DNA of 64,000 bases. It comes from Saxidomus purpurata (lineage: Eukaryota > Mollusca > Bivalvia > Venerida > Veneridae). The notes beneath the pieces are model-generated. The model was not told the origin of the DNA, did not search any database, and saw only the letters and a list, made by a program, of their open reading frames with translations. A program made the position numbers and the translations under genes. Positions 1-10,618 of this stretch are shown here, piece by piece. Positions within the stretch are counted from its first letter, which is position 1, and each line of letters opens with the position of its first letter. The DNA lies in assembly GCA_022818135.1 (NCBI GenBank), contig JAFMSR010000015.1, forward strand, positions 30,921,929-30,985,928, written 5' to 3'.

Positions 1-1010
1 ACCAATACTATAATACTTACAAGATAAATTTATTGATTTTGCTATAAAATTTCTGTATTTCAGTGTTGCATTTTTAACAGTTTCTTATGTGGCTTTTTTT
101 TTTATTCATTTCAGGTAAAAACAACAAGACCGTGAATGAAGTGTTTTTTTGAGTACTTAAAGGCTTTTTTTTAACTTAAAGCTAAATAACAATGTTTTGT
201 GAAGAATGAACTGGTTTCGAGAAACATCAATGCACAATTGACCAAATATTCTTGTTGAAAAAACTGGTGGATATGTATTTAACAGGCAACAAAAAACTGT
301 TTTGCGCCTTTGTAGATAACAGCAAAGCAAAGCAACTATTAAGTTGTATTTTATCGATGGTGAATGTTTTTAGCTAACCGTTAAAGGTGGTCAATCATAT
401 TTAAGCAACATTTGATGACAATTTTTACTTTTTGTATATTCTGTTAGAGATTTATCTAAGGAACAAGAAGACCCATTACAAAGAGTTAGATCCCTATTCG
501 AAATTTACATTTTATTTACTTTTATAAAATTTTGTTATTACTCCACTTTATTGATTTGAAAGTAATTAAAAAGTTGATTATTTCTTTTTTATTTCAGTAT
601 AATTTCTACTTTTACATTTGCATCGGATAGATATACAAATATTTTAACATTCTGAACCAAAAGGCAAGTTTTAAAACTATGTGTAGCTTCTGAATTCATT
701 TATTTCCAATCTATTTTGGGTGCGCAACCAAGATAGGTAAAGGGAGGTAATAATATTTTTTCAAACTTGCATTTCTAATGAATTCCATCTAAATAATTAT
801 ATAATTTTTAATGCAAACATTTTACAACTATAATACAATAGGTTTTATATTTATATCTTTCCTTAGGCAAAGTATGTGTATCAAATTTGTACTTACGATA
901 AAATAACTCTTTTTTTCTCATTCTAGAGAAAATCAAATTTTAAAAATACCTGCAGTGAAAATCTTACTTGATTTAAGCGCTAAGTGAACATAAATGAGTG
1001 TAATTGATCA
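1..1010. other. AT-rich sequence, no gene seen
   Basis: All six frames are broken by frequent stops and I recognise no domain, RNA gene or repeat family. Poly-T and poly-A runs are frequent. It could be intronic or intergenic. Confidence 0.6.
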
Positions 1011-2132
1011 GTGGCCGAGTGCATTATTAAAAGCGGTCGTAGACCTACGTCCGGCTTATCTAGAGCGTAGATAACGGTCGCAAAATTTAATCGAAGTGCA
1101 TAAACGAGACGTAGCGTAAGTCAGGTAGTAAATCTAGCACGAAAGTCACGACTGCTATGGAGTAGGCGTAACTACAGCGTAGTTGAATTTTTATATACAT
1201 TATCATATCAAATATCAGTAAAGGCAATGTTTTGGGTGTAACTGTCTGTTGGAGACATCTGGTTTTGTCATGGTTGTCCATCTATAGATGTCTGAACATC
1301 GTCTGTCTGTAATATAGCGTTTCCAGTGATATCTCTTGACCTACTCGGAGGTTTTTGAACAAAATTTCAAGATATCAAGTCGATATACGGAACTCGTGTT
1401 TAATCCAGCTCGGTTCGAGGGCAAGGCAACAAACGTTTCCGTTCTGTCTTTCATGAAATCCTTAAAGAGAAATGAAAAACTTCACCTGATCGAGACGATA
1501 TTCAGACATCTATATATCAGTTCAGGGTAATGGACGCATGGTTCAACGGCTAATTCTAGAGACATGTAAATCAATCTATCAAAGGAAAGACCTTGAACAA
1601 CTATAATTCGTACGGTCGCAAAATTTAATCCGAGTGCATAAACGAGACGAAGGGTAAGTCAAGTAGTAAATCTAGCACGAAAGTCACGACTGCTATGGAG
1701 TAGGCGTAACTATATAAAGCGTACTTGAATTTTTATATACTTTTATCATGTCAAATATCAGTAAAGGCAATATTTTTGGTGTAATAGTCTGTTGGAGACA
1801 CATGTTGATATTCTCGTATTCATACAAAACAGGCAATTTTAAATTTTAGAAATACTTTTTGTAAAAAAAGTGTTATATTTCTACTATAGATATGTTCCCA
1901 TTATTTAAAACAGATTATCTTAACATATGCATATAAAATCTCATGCATTGAAACAAGAAATACAATGATTTTGCACGAGAAATATGTGGTACAATAACCC
2001 GGGTGTATCTACAACGGACGTACGCTCGCTTTATGCACTCGCCTTAAAACCCCGTTGTACGACAGGATTAGTTACGCCAGCGCAGACCGTTTACGACAGC
2101 ACAATCTACGCCTTCTTTATGCACTCGGCCAC
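1011..2132. mobile_element. TIR-bounded element with internal duplication
   Basis: The left end begins GTGGCCGAGTGCAT and the right end is its exact reverse complement, ATGCACTCGGCCAC, so 14 bp inverted termini bound about 1.1 kb. Just inside each end lie further GTGCATAA-type motifs and GC-richer sequence (cggtcgtag, cgtacg) unlike the AT-rich flanks. There is no transposase-like ORF; the 64-codon ORFs inside have no recognisable domain. No clear target-site duplication is visible. A caution: GTGGCCGAGTG also resembles the head of the tRNA-derived SINEs elsewhere in this window, so the ends could be SINE-related rather than transposon termini. Confidence 0.5.
1075..1800 (+). repeat. Direct repeat pair of about 185 bp inside the 1.0-2.1 kb element
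   Basis: Positions 1075-1257 and 1613-1800 are near-identical copies starting CGGTCGCAAAATTTAATC and ending CTGTTGGAGACA. The 355 bp between them contains its own inverted pair, TAGATGTCTGAACATCGTCT at 1286-1305 against a near complement ending about 1517. Copy 2 has a small insertion (tatata) in the middle. Confidence 0.85.
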
Positions 2133-2279
2133 AGATGTTTAAGTTTCAAACAAATCTGTAACATGGCCAAAATCTGTTTGACCACCTTTAGTTTAATATA
2201 TATGATCAGGTTTGTCATGTGTTCAAATTGATTGAAAGTGTTTGATTTTTTCTAGTCTAACAGGGTGGAAATCTATCTC

Positions 2280-2650
2280 CTGTTTTGATTTAATTACTAG
2301 TTCACCTGGCACTTTGTGCCAGGTTGAGCTTAACGGATGAATAATTGTCCGTCGTCCGTCGACATCTCCTCTGAATACCAATGTTGATGAAACTTGGCAG
2401 GGATGTTCCTTGCCTGAAGCTCTACCAAAGTTGCTCAAAGAATTCCATTCCATGCAGAACTCTGGTTGCTATGGCAACAATTAATGTTCCCCTATTTAGT
2501 TTGTTCAAATCAAGCCCCTTGGATCAAAATTGACCACGCCTGTGTGTGTGAGGGGGTCCCTTTATTTTATATAGAGTTATAGGAAAATCCAAGCTTCCAA
2601 TGAGTTCCTATAGCAACCACTAACTTCTCAAGCAACCATTGACTCTCTTA
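2280..2650. repeat. Dispersed repeat fragment with 19 nt palindrome
   Basis: Contains the palindrome CCTGGCACTTTGTGCCAGG (2305-2323), then GTCCGTCGTCCGTCG and low-complexity tgtgtgtg. A related half-site, CAAAGTGCCAGGGTGAGC, occurs at 17908, followed again by a GTCCG motif, which indicates a dispersed family. No coding potential is seen. Confidence 0.45.
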
Positions 2651-5026
2651 GCAGCAAGTGCATTAGAACTCAGATGAGCGATATAGTGCCATCATGGCCC
2701 TCTTGTTCTTAAATTACCCAAATGAGTTTATTTTACAAGAGCACGATAGTCCATAATTTCTGTCAAAGAAGGTCAATTAAGTATTAAGTGATTATGATGT
2801 AGAAGTCTTCTTTAGATAATGATGTTGACATAGTTTTTTCAGCTAAAATGCTCATGGTTTATTGTGATCGCTTGATGTCAGTCTTCCGTCTGTCTGTCTA
2901 CATCTGACCTTGTGTATGCAATAGAATCTGCTTATTTTCATTGGATCTAGGTGAAACTTGGTCAGAATGACAGCCTTGATAAAATCTTTTTTGAGTTCGA
3001 ATAGGATCATCTGGGGTCAAAAACTGGGTCACGGGGTCAAATCAAAGAAAAACCTTGTCACTCACATGTGTATGCAATAGAGGTTGCATTTATCTTTTTT
3101 TCGTTCGAATTTTCGAATTCAAGTATGGGTCATTTGGGGTCGAAAACTTTGTCATGGGGTAAAATCATTGAAAAACATTGTGTATGCAATAGAGATTGCA
3201 TTTTTAATTGGATCTTCATGAAACTTGGTCAGAATGACTGCCTTAATAACTCGAGGCCACATTGTTATATGGATCATCTGGGCTAAAGAACTAAGTCATG
3301 GGGTCAAATCATAGAAAACCCCTGTGAATTCAATATAGGTTGCATATGTCTTTGGATTTTTATGAAACTTGGTCAGAATGGCTATCTTGGTGTATTCTAG
3401 ATAGAGTTTGCATATTGGTCATCTGGGTTTAAAACTTAGGTCACAGGGTCAAATCATAGCAACCACTTGTGAATGCATTGAATCTTCATGAAACTTGGAC
3501 ATAATGGTTATCTTAATACAATCAAGATCAAGGTTGAATGTGGTTCATCTGGGGTCAGAAACTAGGTCACAGATTAAAAACCATGTGTATGTCATACATA
3601 TGACATTTACAACCCATCCTCATGTAAATTGGTCAGCAGTACGGGTCAAACAGAATGTTTGTGTTAATGATATTTAGTTTAGGGCTGAACTTTAGTCAAA
3701 TATTGTCATAAGTATGTCCCTGGTGAGCGATTAAGGGCCATCATGGCCTATGTTTCATAAGATCTTTATGAAACTTGGTCAGAATGACTGTCTTAAAGAA
3801 ATTTAGGTTGAGTTTGAATATGGGTCATTTTGGGTTTAAATGTCACAAGGTATAATCAAAGAAAAACCATATTTATCATGCAATAGAAGTAGCATTTTTC
3901 ATTGGATCTTCATAAACTTTGAGTCGGATGTTTTCCTTGATAAAATCATACTGTAGAATCGAACAGAAGATGCATGTATAATTGTGTACTTTAAATAATT
4001 GAACGCACACCAAATACAGGTACACTATCGCCAAATATATGTGTTAAGGTCTGTCGGGGCTTGCAAAAAAATTAAGGTTGGTTTACAGCTTTTTATCTCT
4101 TAGATACTTGAAAATTGGTATTTTTGGTCTTATTTTGTTCATACACTAGAAGAAATTATTGAATAAGAGGCCTACGGGGTATTCGTTATTTGCACTATTT
4201 GTATAACATACACTGTTAACTTCTGGAAATAAAGAAATTATTACTGTAACAGCAGTTGTTATTATTATCTTTACAGAAAAAGCAATGTACACTGTAGAAG
4301 GAGTAAACACCTTTGCATTGAATTAACACAGCTGTGCAGACCCTATATACCAAGCATGCAATTAAAGACTGTATACAATTTACACAAACTACAGAACTGT
4401 CAAATATACTGCAGAAAATACAATGTATACTGTGCAGACTATACCATGCATTCTCTGCAGGTCTGCAGACTATACCATGCATAGTCTGCAGGTCTGCAGA
4501 CTATACCATGCATAATATGCATGCCTGCATACTATACCATGCATAGTCTGCAGGTCTGCAGACTATACCATGCATACTCTGCAGGTCTGCAGACTATACC
4601 ATGCATACTCTGCAGGTCTGCAGACTATACCATGCATAGTCTGCAGGTCTGCAGACTATACCATGCATACTCTGCAGGTCTGCAGACTATACCATGCATA
4701 CTCTGCATGTGTGCAGACTATACCATGCATAGTCTGCAGGTCTGCTTGCATCTGCTTTCATCTGTTTCAAGGCAGAGGTGCATTTGTTCATCTTTACCTT
4801 GCTTATAATCAGAATGCGTGCAAATCTGTTGAGGTGCTCTTTTAATGGACTGCGTCTTGCCAGACCTTGATTCATTGATTATTTGATATGCAACACTTCA
4901 GATTACATACAAACTCAGGGTTGGCGTGAGTTATACAGGCAGAAAGGCTGTCCTACTAATTAATATCCTCATGACCGCTGTCAAACTGCTACTATGCGAC
5001 TAGTTCAAGCAATCTGGAAATTTTGA
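2651..5026 (+). repeat. Left arm of a long inverted repeat (tandem-monomer family)
   Basis: This block matches the reverse complement of 61495-64000 almost throughout, by eye above 90 percent apart from array-length differences. It opens with ATGAGCGATATAGTGCCATC and ATGGCCCTCTTGT. It then has degenerate tandem monomers of roughly 120-180 bp, each containing variants of GAAACTTGGTCAGAATGAC, CATCTGGGGTCAAAAACT and GTGTATGCAATAGA (about 2930-3950), then a unique stretch, the palindromic array at 4430-4745, and a closing segment ending GTTCAAGCAATCTGGA near 5020. No coding function; a dispersed non-coding repeat. Confidence 0.85.
4430..4745 (+). repeat. Tandem array of a self-complementary 31 bp unit
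   Basis: About ten copies of a unit containing CTGCAGACTATACCATGCAT followed by AGTCTGCAG or ACTCTGCAG. Each unit is nearly its own reverse complement: CTGCAGACTAT and ATAGTCTGCAG are inverted around accATGC, so every unit can fold. Because 31 is not a multiple of three the array stays open in several frames and gives repetitive ORFs on both strands; these are artefacts. The right arm carries a shorter version at 61745-61965. Confidence 0.9.
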
Positions 5027-5493
5027 CACTGGGCGTCATGATTTGACAAACTCTGTCCACCAGACAATGCTTCAACTGAAATATCTAAGGTCTAGACCTT
5101 GTGGTTAACCAAGAGATTTTTAACCGCTTTCTTACATGTCTATGTATAACAAGTGAACCCCTAGGTGAGCAAAAACTGCCAATAACTACTGATACACAAA
5201 TATGAATTTAGAACACTGTATTTCAATTTTAAACAACAGTGACCCCAACTGCAATGTTTTTGTATCACAAACCTTCTTTCATACGTCATAACATTAACTA
5301 ATGCCTTTTTCAGCTTAGGGTATTCAGCGGAGGTCATTTCTGTTTTAACCCGCATGGCACAAGCTGAAAATTAGGAGAAAATGTACATAAACATGACTAT
5401 AAAATGTTCGAAATTGAAAAAGCAAAGCATGCGATAAATTCAAAATGCAGAATTATAGAACCTTTACTGTTTGATGACAATGAACTTTAACCT
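5027..5493. other. No gene seen, up to the assembly gap
   Basis: Sequence between the inner end of the left arm and the N gap. Frames are short and carry no recognisable domain. Homology to the right side of the window stops at about 5026. Confidence 0.5.
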
Positions 5494-5993
5494 NNNNNNN
5501 NNNNNNNNNNNNNNNNNNNNNNNNNNNNNNNNNNNNNNNNNNNNNNNNNNNNNNNNNNNNNNNNNNNNNNNNNNNNNNNNNNNNNNNNNNNNNNNNNNNN
5601 NNNNNNNNNNNNNNNNNNNNNNNNNNNNNNNNNNNNNNNNNNNNNNNNNNNNNNNNNNNNNNNNNNNNNNNNNNNNNNNNNNNNNNNNNNNNNNNNNNNN
5701 NNNNNNNNNNNNNNNNNNNNNNNNNNNNNNNNNNNNNNNNNNNNNNNNNNNNNNNNNNNNNNNNNNNNNNNNNNNNNNNNNNNNNNNNNNNNNNNNNNNN
5801 NNNNNNNNNNNNNNNNNNNNNNNNNNNNNNNNNNNNNNNNNNNNNNNNNNNNNNNNNNNNNNNNNNNNNNNNNNNNNNNNNNNNNNNNNNNNNNNNNNNN
5901 NNNNNNNNNNNNNNNNNNNNNNNNNNNNNNNNNNNNNNNNNNNNNNNNNNNNNNNNNNNNNNNNNNNNNNNNNNNNNNNNNNNNNNNNNNNNN
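5494..5993. other. Assembly gap of 500 N
   Basis: Exactly 500 N, which looks like a fixed-length placeholder rather than a measured size. ORFs that read through it are meaningless. Just after the gap, cacgatatacgcatgt resembles cacgatattcgcatgt at about 54942, so a shared repeat may be interrupted by the gap. Confidence 0.98.
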
Positions 5994-6157
5994 CAGATGG
6001 TCACGATATACGCATGTACCGAATTTCAAACAAATGTGACAACATTTAATTTTACTGACGAAAGGTATTGACTTACCTTAAATTAATTAATGGCCAAAGG
6101 CTACGCAAGCAGAAGAAAGTAAAACACACTACATGTTTAAGGAATAACTGTTTTGTA

Positions 6158-6381
6158 ATTTTGATATTTGCGACTGTATATACGGTTTTTAATGGTTGCA
6201 AATATTTTTAACGGCGATATCAAAATCACTAAAGAGTTAACCCTTTTCTAACGCACAGTATGTTTAAATGCGATAATCAAACGCCGTTCGATTTTGCGAC
6301 TTTAAATACACTTTTTAATAGTCGCAAATTTAAATGACGTAACCAATCAGAAACGACGTTGCGTCAATAACTGCGTTAGAA
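6158..6381. mobile_element. Nested hairpins, MITE-like
   Basis: Two adjacent inverted structures. 6158-6226 has outer arms ATTTTGATAT and ATATCAAAAT with inner tttgcgact and ggttgcaaa. 6246-6381 has termini TTTCTAACGCA and TGCGTTAGAAA with an inner pair TTTGCGACT and AGTCGCAAA. The shared TTTGCGACT core suggests both belong to one small inverted-repeat family. No ORF. Confidence 0.6.
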
Positions 6382-6713
6382 ATGATATTATATTGTTATT
6401 GGTGTTGTTTGTTGTTTAGATTTTTTATAGTACCGGCGACCGTTGGATTTCTCTCCTGGTGAACTTGCAAAGATCAAAGTATTCCTCCCATGCATACTGG
6501 TACATAAAACAATTATTAATTCTAGGGAGTATTGTTTTACCTGGCCGCAATACCCAGTTAGTTTTGTCCAAAGATTATGATTATTCATCCGAGACACTTT
6601 GATTGTCTATCTACCGTTGTCAAGGTGTTGTGTACTGTACCACAGCCTCAGTTCTGCTATATGTGTGGCTTAAACTGTTATGATTTGCTAATTCATTTGT
6701 GTTTTATCTATCA

Positions 6714-7004
6714 ATGGAACGAAATTCAACTCTTGTATTAACATTGCTTTCAATAATTTGCTTACAAACTGTGACAGTTAAAAGGTTTTATAATTTATGT
6801 TTGGACAGGTTGATGCTAACTTGTGTCATAACATCACTGATAACAATTTCGATTGAATTCATACCGGTATGTGCAAAATACATAGCTGATGTGTTTTGCT
6901 CATTAGACAAAACTGATTTGTGCACCAGGACACAGTGTTCACCTTACCATTTTTGTTGTCGGGTCGAGGTTGACATTTCACGTGGGATGTGCTTTAAATT
7001 GTGA
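6714..7004 (+). CDS. Candidate small cysteine-rich secreted protein
   Basis: An uninterrupted 96-codon ORF from the ATG at 6714 to the TGA at 7002. The first 22 residues (MERNSTLVLTLLSIICLQTV...) look like a signal peptide or signal anchor, and a second hydrophobic stretch follows at about residues 35-52. The C-terminal 45 residues carry eight cysteines, with spacing CTRTQC and FCC, as in small secreted disulfide-rich peptides. The start is chosen because the hydrophobic leader begins at this ATG. I do not recognise a family. No convincing promoter or polyadenylation signal was identified and the region is AT-rich, so a chance ORF is quite possible. Confidence 0.35.
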   Translation: MERNSTLVLTLLSIICLQTVTVKRFYNLCLDRLMLTCVITSLITISIEFIPVCAKYIADVFCSLDKTDLCTRTQCSPYHFCCRVEVDISRGMCFKL

Positions 7005-7374
7005 AGTGATACAAACATTACATGACTTTTGTTAGATCATACAATAATTATTTAAACCCGATATTTATTCAACTAATAATATTTTGTATTTGCATTTGTT
7101 TTCTGCTTCTAGCAAGTGTATAGTTTGATTTTGTCTCCTACTATATGTAATTATTTGTGTTTTTATTATTATGGAGGAATTAAAGATACTATATCTTGAA
7201 AAGCTTAGTCTTACTTAACAAATTTGAAATATAAAGTATTAGAAATGCTGACAAGTACACACAATTTAATGAAGAACAGTTATTACAGTTTTACAGCAAT
7301 ATCCCTACTGTTTTGAAATACATGTAGTAAAAATTAATTTTATTAAGTCGGAATGCGCCAAATGTAACATGGTT

Positions 7375-7447
7375 AGAAAAAGAAGAAGTTTGACTCGGAT
7401 TCGAACTCATGTACCATCCTTTGCAACGTTGATAAATATAATGATCT
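7375..7447 (-). pseudogene. 3' half of a tRNA-like sequence, split by a transposon
   Basis: On the minus strand this reads through a B-box-like GAGTTCGAATCC and ends in a T run (CTTCTTTTTC) suitable as a Pol III terminator. Its 5' half, with the A-box, lies at 10593-10618 on the same strand. The 3145 bp between them is a TIR element. The anticodon and acceptor arms do not pair well, so it is more likely a tRNA-derived SINE head or tRNA pseudogene than a working tRNA. Confidence 0.6.
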
Positions 7448-10400
7448 GTAACACCGGATACAGCTCCTTTCGGTACACATTAACGAATACAGCTCCCTTG
7501 GTATAGCGGAGCTGTATTCGAACCAAAGCATATGCACATTCGAATAAAGCTCCCTATGTTTGATAAAACGGATGGTAAAACGGATTAAATAACAGAAGTC
7601 TGAGTACGTGGTGATGTGTCTTTCAGGCAAATGAATTTATGTCTACATTTTAGGAAGAAGCTTGGTCGTTCCGAAAACGTTTAAGTCAATCGCCAAATTG
7701 TAGTTTGAAAGCTCGGATCCATCTGTCCGACCATCTGTCTGTTGTCCTACCCTGTATGTTGTCTTATCCATATGGGACATTTTGTTCTCTACTCGCTAGC
7801 AATGATAAGGCTGGTCAGAAAATCGATAAACAGGTAGTAGCGGCCGGACAGTTCGCTTGCGGTCGTAAATTTTACGAAGCAGACCGGAAAACCGCTGATT
7901 GTTTCGGCAACTCAGTCAATAAATATCGATATTTGCTTGCGTAATATTAGCCCGAGGATATTAAGATGTACCGTGTATTACGCTAAAAAAGAAATCTTTA
8001 TCTTATTGAATTCATCCCAGCTATCTTTTTGTGCTATTACATTGTATGTTTAAAAAGCAACTGTTGTAAAATAGAGATTACAGTGAAATTAAGCAACACT
8101 GATTTGAATTATAATGCTATTATAGATTTATTAGTTTGAGGGGGAAATTTAATAAGCTATTTATCTTTTTATTGTTGAATTAATTTTATTAAATTGAATC
8201 ATATATTATATTAAAGCATCCGTATTTAATGTAACTTAGTGAAGCTTCACAACATAAATCATACACGGCATCACCAACTTGAAACGCAATGACAGTCACA
8301 CTTTTACAGTTTTCTTTTTTCTTCGCACGTTCTTAAAGGCCTTAAGTGGTTGTATATCTTTAAAGCAATATGCTCTCTAAACTTAAAAGCTAACAAAAAC
8401 TACCTGATGGTCCGCGCAATTTTTAGTATATGAAAGCGATTGGTAGCTTGATTCTAACATTGAATTGTGAAACAATGAAATAACGAAGTTTTCTTTAGAC
8501 ATATACAAAATCGATGTCATCGATTTCATATTCTGTGGAAAAAAAACCATCACGATAGACACAATGTGTGGTCTATTTTCGTTGTCCCTTTCCACAGTAG
8601 TTAATTGTTCTTTAAAAGCAAACAGAAATACATTTATTAAACTAACTAAAATACATTTCATTGTTTCTGAGATAGGTGTACAATAAAAAAGATATATATA
8701 ATATATACATTTAGGGTAATACATTACAAAGACTAACAAAGACTTTTATTGCGCCCGAATAATCCATATCCGTTCTAGTGTTTTATTGCCCCGTGGTATA
8801 TTGTAAAACGCAAGTGGTAATTCTTATGACAGGTTATTAGAGTTTCTTTAAAATATGTAAGTTTACCGTAATTACTTCTTATTTGCATTTTCTTTTTCAA
8901 TTTCTGATATTTGATCAAAATACTAGAAGTACATAATTCACAAACATTAATTTTCGACATTACATGTACCTGATTTCGATTTCTGACCGGTCATAACTTT
9001 TTCATATGTCAACCACCTTTAAGTAACAAAATATTTATAGGGGGGCCATAGTAGAAGTAAACGAGTGTCAAATACGCACAAATAGCAAAGCAACAAAAAT
9101 AAAACATCATCGCCACATTTATGACGGGTGACATCTATCCGGACGAACGGACTCTGAAAACAAATTCTTTCATATAAAATAAGCGTCACAATTTGAAAGT
9201 GACATACGTACTTGTGTATATGTGTGTTTGTGTGACATTACAACAGTCCCGTGAAAATGTGTAAAAATTACAATGTATACACAAAATCTTTTTTTCACAG
9301 GTGTTACATTTGCCTGTTTACGTTAAGTTGAAACAAGTGTGAAATTTAGTCACTTTGCTACAATACAGATATAACTTTAACCAAATGCAGTCCTTTTAAT
9401 TTACTCATTTAATTTACACATAAATAAAGGATACCGAGACTCGTTCAAAGATTGGTACAATCATTATTCACTTTTTTCCTCTTCATATTAGTTATGCCAT
9501 CCTTACGTTTTAAAGCAACAATACGTACAAAATCATCACGATTTTAATACGATAGAAATCGACAACTTCCGTGAAAATTACGGACGCGCCCGATCTGTAT
9601 TACGATTACATTTTTAACTGACTGTACTTAAAAAAATATTAAAAAGGTAAGCGAAATCCTTCAAATATTTTATTTATTTTTACACCAATTTATAGTAGAT
9701 ATAATTCCCTTGCCGATATCACTGATCAGAAGCAAAAACAATCTTATAATTGATGTTCTATGTATGGGTCAAAGTATTTAAACAAATGGCTCAAAAAACT
9801 GACTAAAAGTCGTGCAATCCTTAACATTTCATATGGAAAATGCGGTGGTACTTTTTTAATTAAAAAAGGTAAGTGAAATACCAAATTAATCTTTTTGAAA
9901 TTTACATCATTATTAAGAGGAAAAATAATATTAATTCGTCTGACCGAAGCAAAAACGATTAATTAAACGGTTTTTGATTTAATAGGATTAAACCGACATC
10001 TCCCTTCTTTGTTTAATGTGTAAAAGCCGCGTCTAATCGATTATCGGGAAAAAATGAAAGTTCCATATGAGTCTTTCTGTCGGGCCTTACATCCTGCTGT
10101 GAATGTTATTCATTCCGTCAATAATTTATTCATGAAGTGAAGTATAAAACCACTTAAACTGCCGCCGTATATGCTACAGTCACATAAAAAATGCAGGTTT
10201 ATTGAAAGAAAATACTTTTTCAATACCAGCAATACCTCAAAGTTTCGTTCATCCGTCCGTCGAACGCCTGCGGACAAAAATACATACATCCTAGGGCTAA
10301 GTACTACATCCTGAATAGCGGGATGGATCCTTGTTATTCTACAATAAATTCCGTGCCGCGTGTTTATAAACGAATGATACCCCTTAAATACACGTCTCTG

Positions 10401-10592
10401 TTGCATCGGGTCTCTAGGGAGCTCTACTCGAAAAAAAGGTACAAGAACCCTGAATACAGCTCCCATTTTATTAGGGGAGCTATATCATTGATGCGCACCG
10501 AATACAGCTCTCCGGGGAGCTGTATTCGTTAATGTGCACCGAATACAGCTCTCCGGGGAGCTGTATGCGAAAGGAGCTGTACCTGGTGTTAC
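7448..10592. mobile_element. 3.1 kb non-autonomous TIR DNA transposon
   Basis: The left terminus is GTAACACCGGATACAGCTCC and the reverse complement of the right terminus is GTAACACCAGGTACAGCTCC; the identity continues through TTTCG, about 25 bp with two mismatches. The flanks are AATGATCT (7440-7447) and AATGCTCT (10593-10600), a 7-of-8 match consistent with an 8 bp target-site duplication. Subterminal regions carry palindromes of the form CGAATACAGCTC...GAGCTGTATTCG (one at the left end, about three at the right). The interior holds only short ORFs without a transposase or other domain, so it is non-autonomous or decayed. An 8 bp duplication occurs in the hAT and P groups among others, but the termini do not start CAG as in typical hAT elements; superfamily unassigned. 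Confidence 0.8.
10455..10592. repeat. Subterminal palindrome cluster of the 3.1 kb element
   Basis: Three successive palindromes, at about 10455-10485, 10499-10530 and 10541-10569. The middle one has arms CGAATACAGCTC and GAGCTGTATTCG around tccggg, and copies are separated by TTAATGTGCAC or a variant. A matching single palindrome sits at 7483-7520. Repeated subterminal palindromes may be transposase-binding sites or the result of local duplication; this is inference. Confidence 0.8.
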
Positions 10593-10618
10593 AATGCTCT
10601 CCTGACTGAGCTAACCTG
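10593..10618 (-). pseudogene. 5' half of the split tRNA-like sequence
   Basis: On the minus strand it reads GTGGCAGGTTAGCTCAGTCA then GGAGAGCATT, an acceptor-like start followed by a good D-arm and A-box (TAGCTCAGTCAGG). It stops abruptly at the transposon terminus. The 3' half is at 7375-7447. Confidence 0.6.

Noticed and set aside
3068..3677. ORFs of 60-72 codons inside the left inverted arm (also 62908-63090)
   Set aside because: They read through non-coding tandem monomers; equivalent frames are broken differently in the other arm.
4216..4875. Repetitive ORFs of 60-95 codons on both strands across the palindromic array
   Set aside because: They are products of a 31 bp tandem repeat read in several frames; nothing outside the array supports a gene.
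5453..6049. Three ORFs of about 180-190 codons
   Set aside because: They run through 500 N and contain almost no real sequence.
7705..7944. 79-codon ORF inside the 3.1 kb element (GQKIDKQVVAAGQFACGRKF)
   Set aside because: Reads somewhat protein-like, but no family is recognised, no ATG context or splice signals support it, and no transposase motif is present.
8383..8739. 118-codon minus-strand ORF inside the 3.1 kb element
   Set aside because: No domain signature; hydrophobic AT-rich composition; not a transposase.
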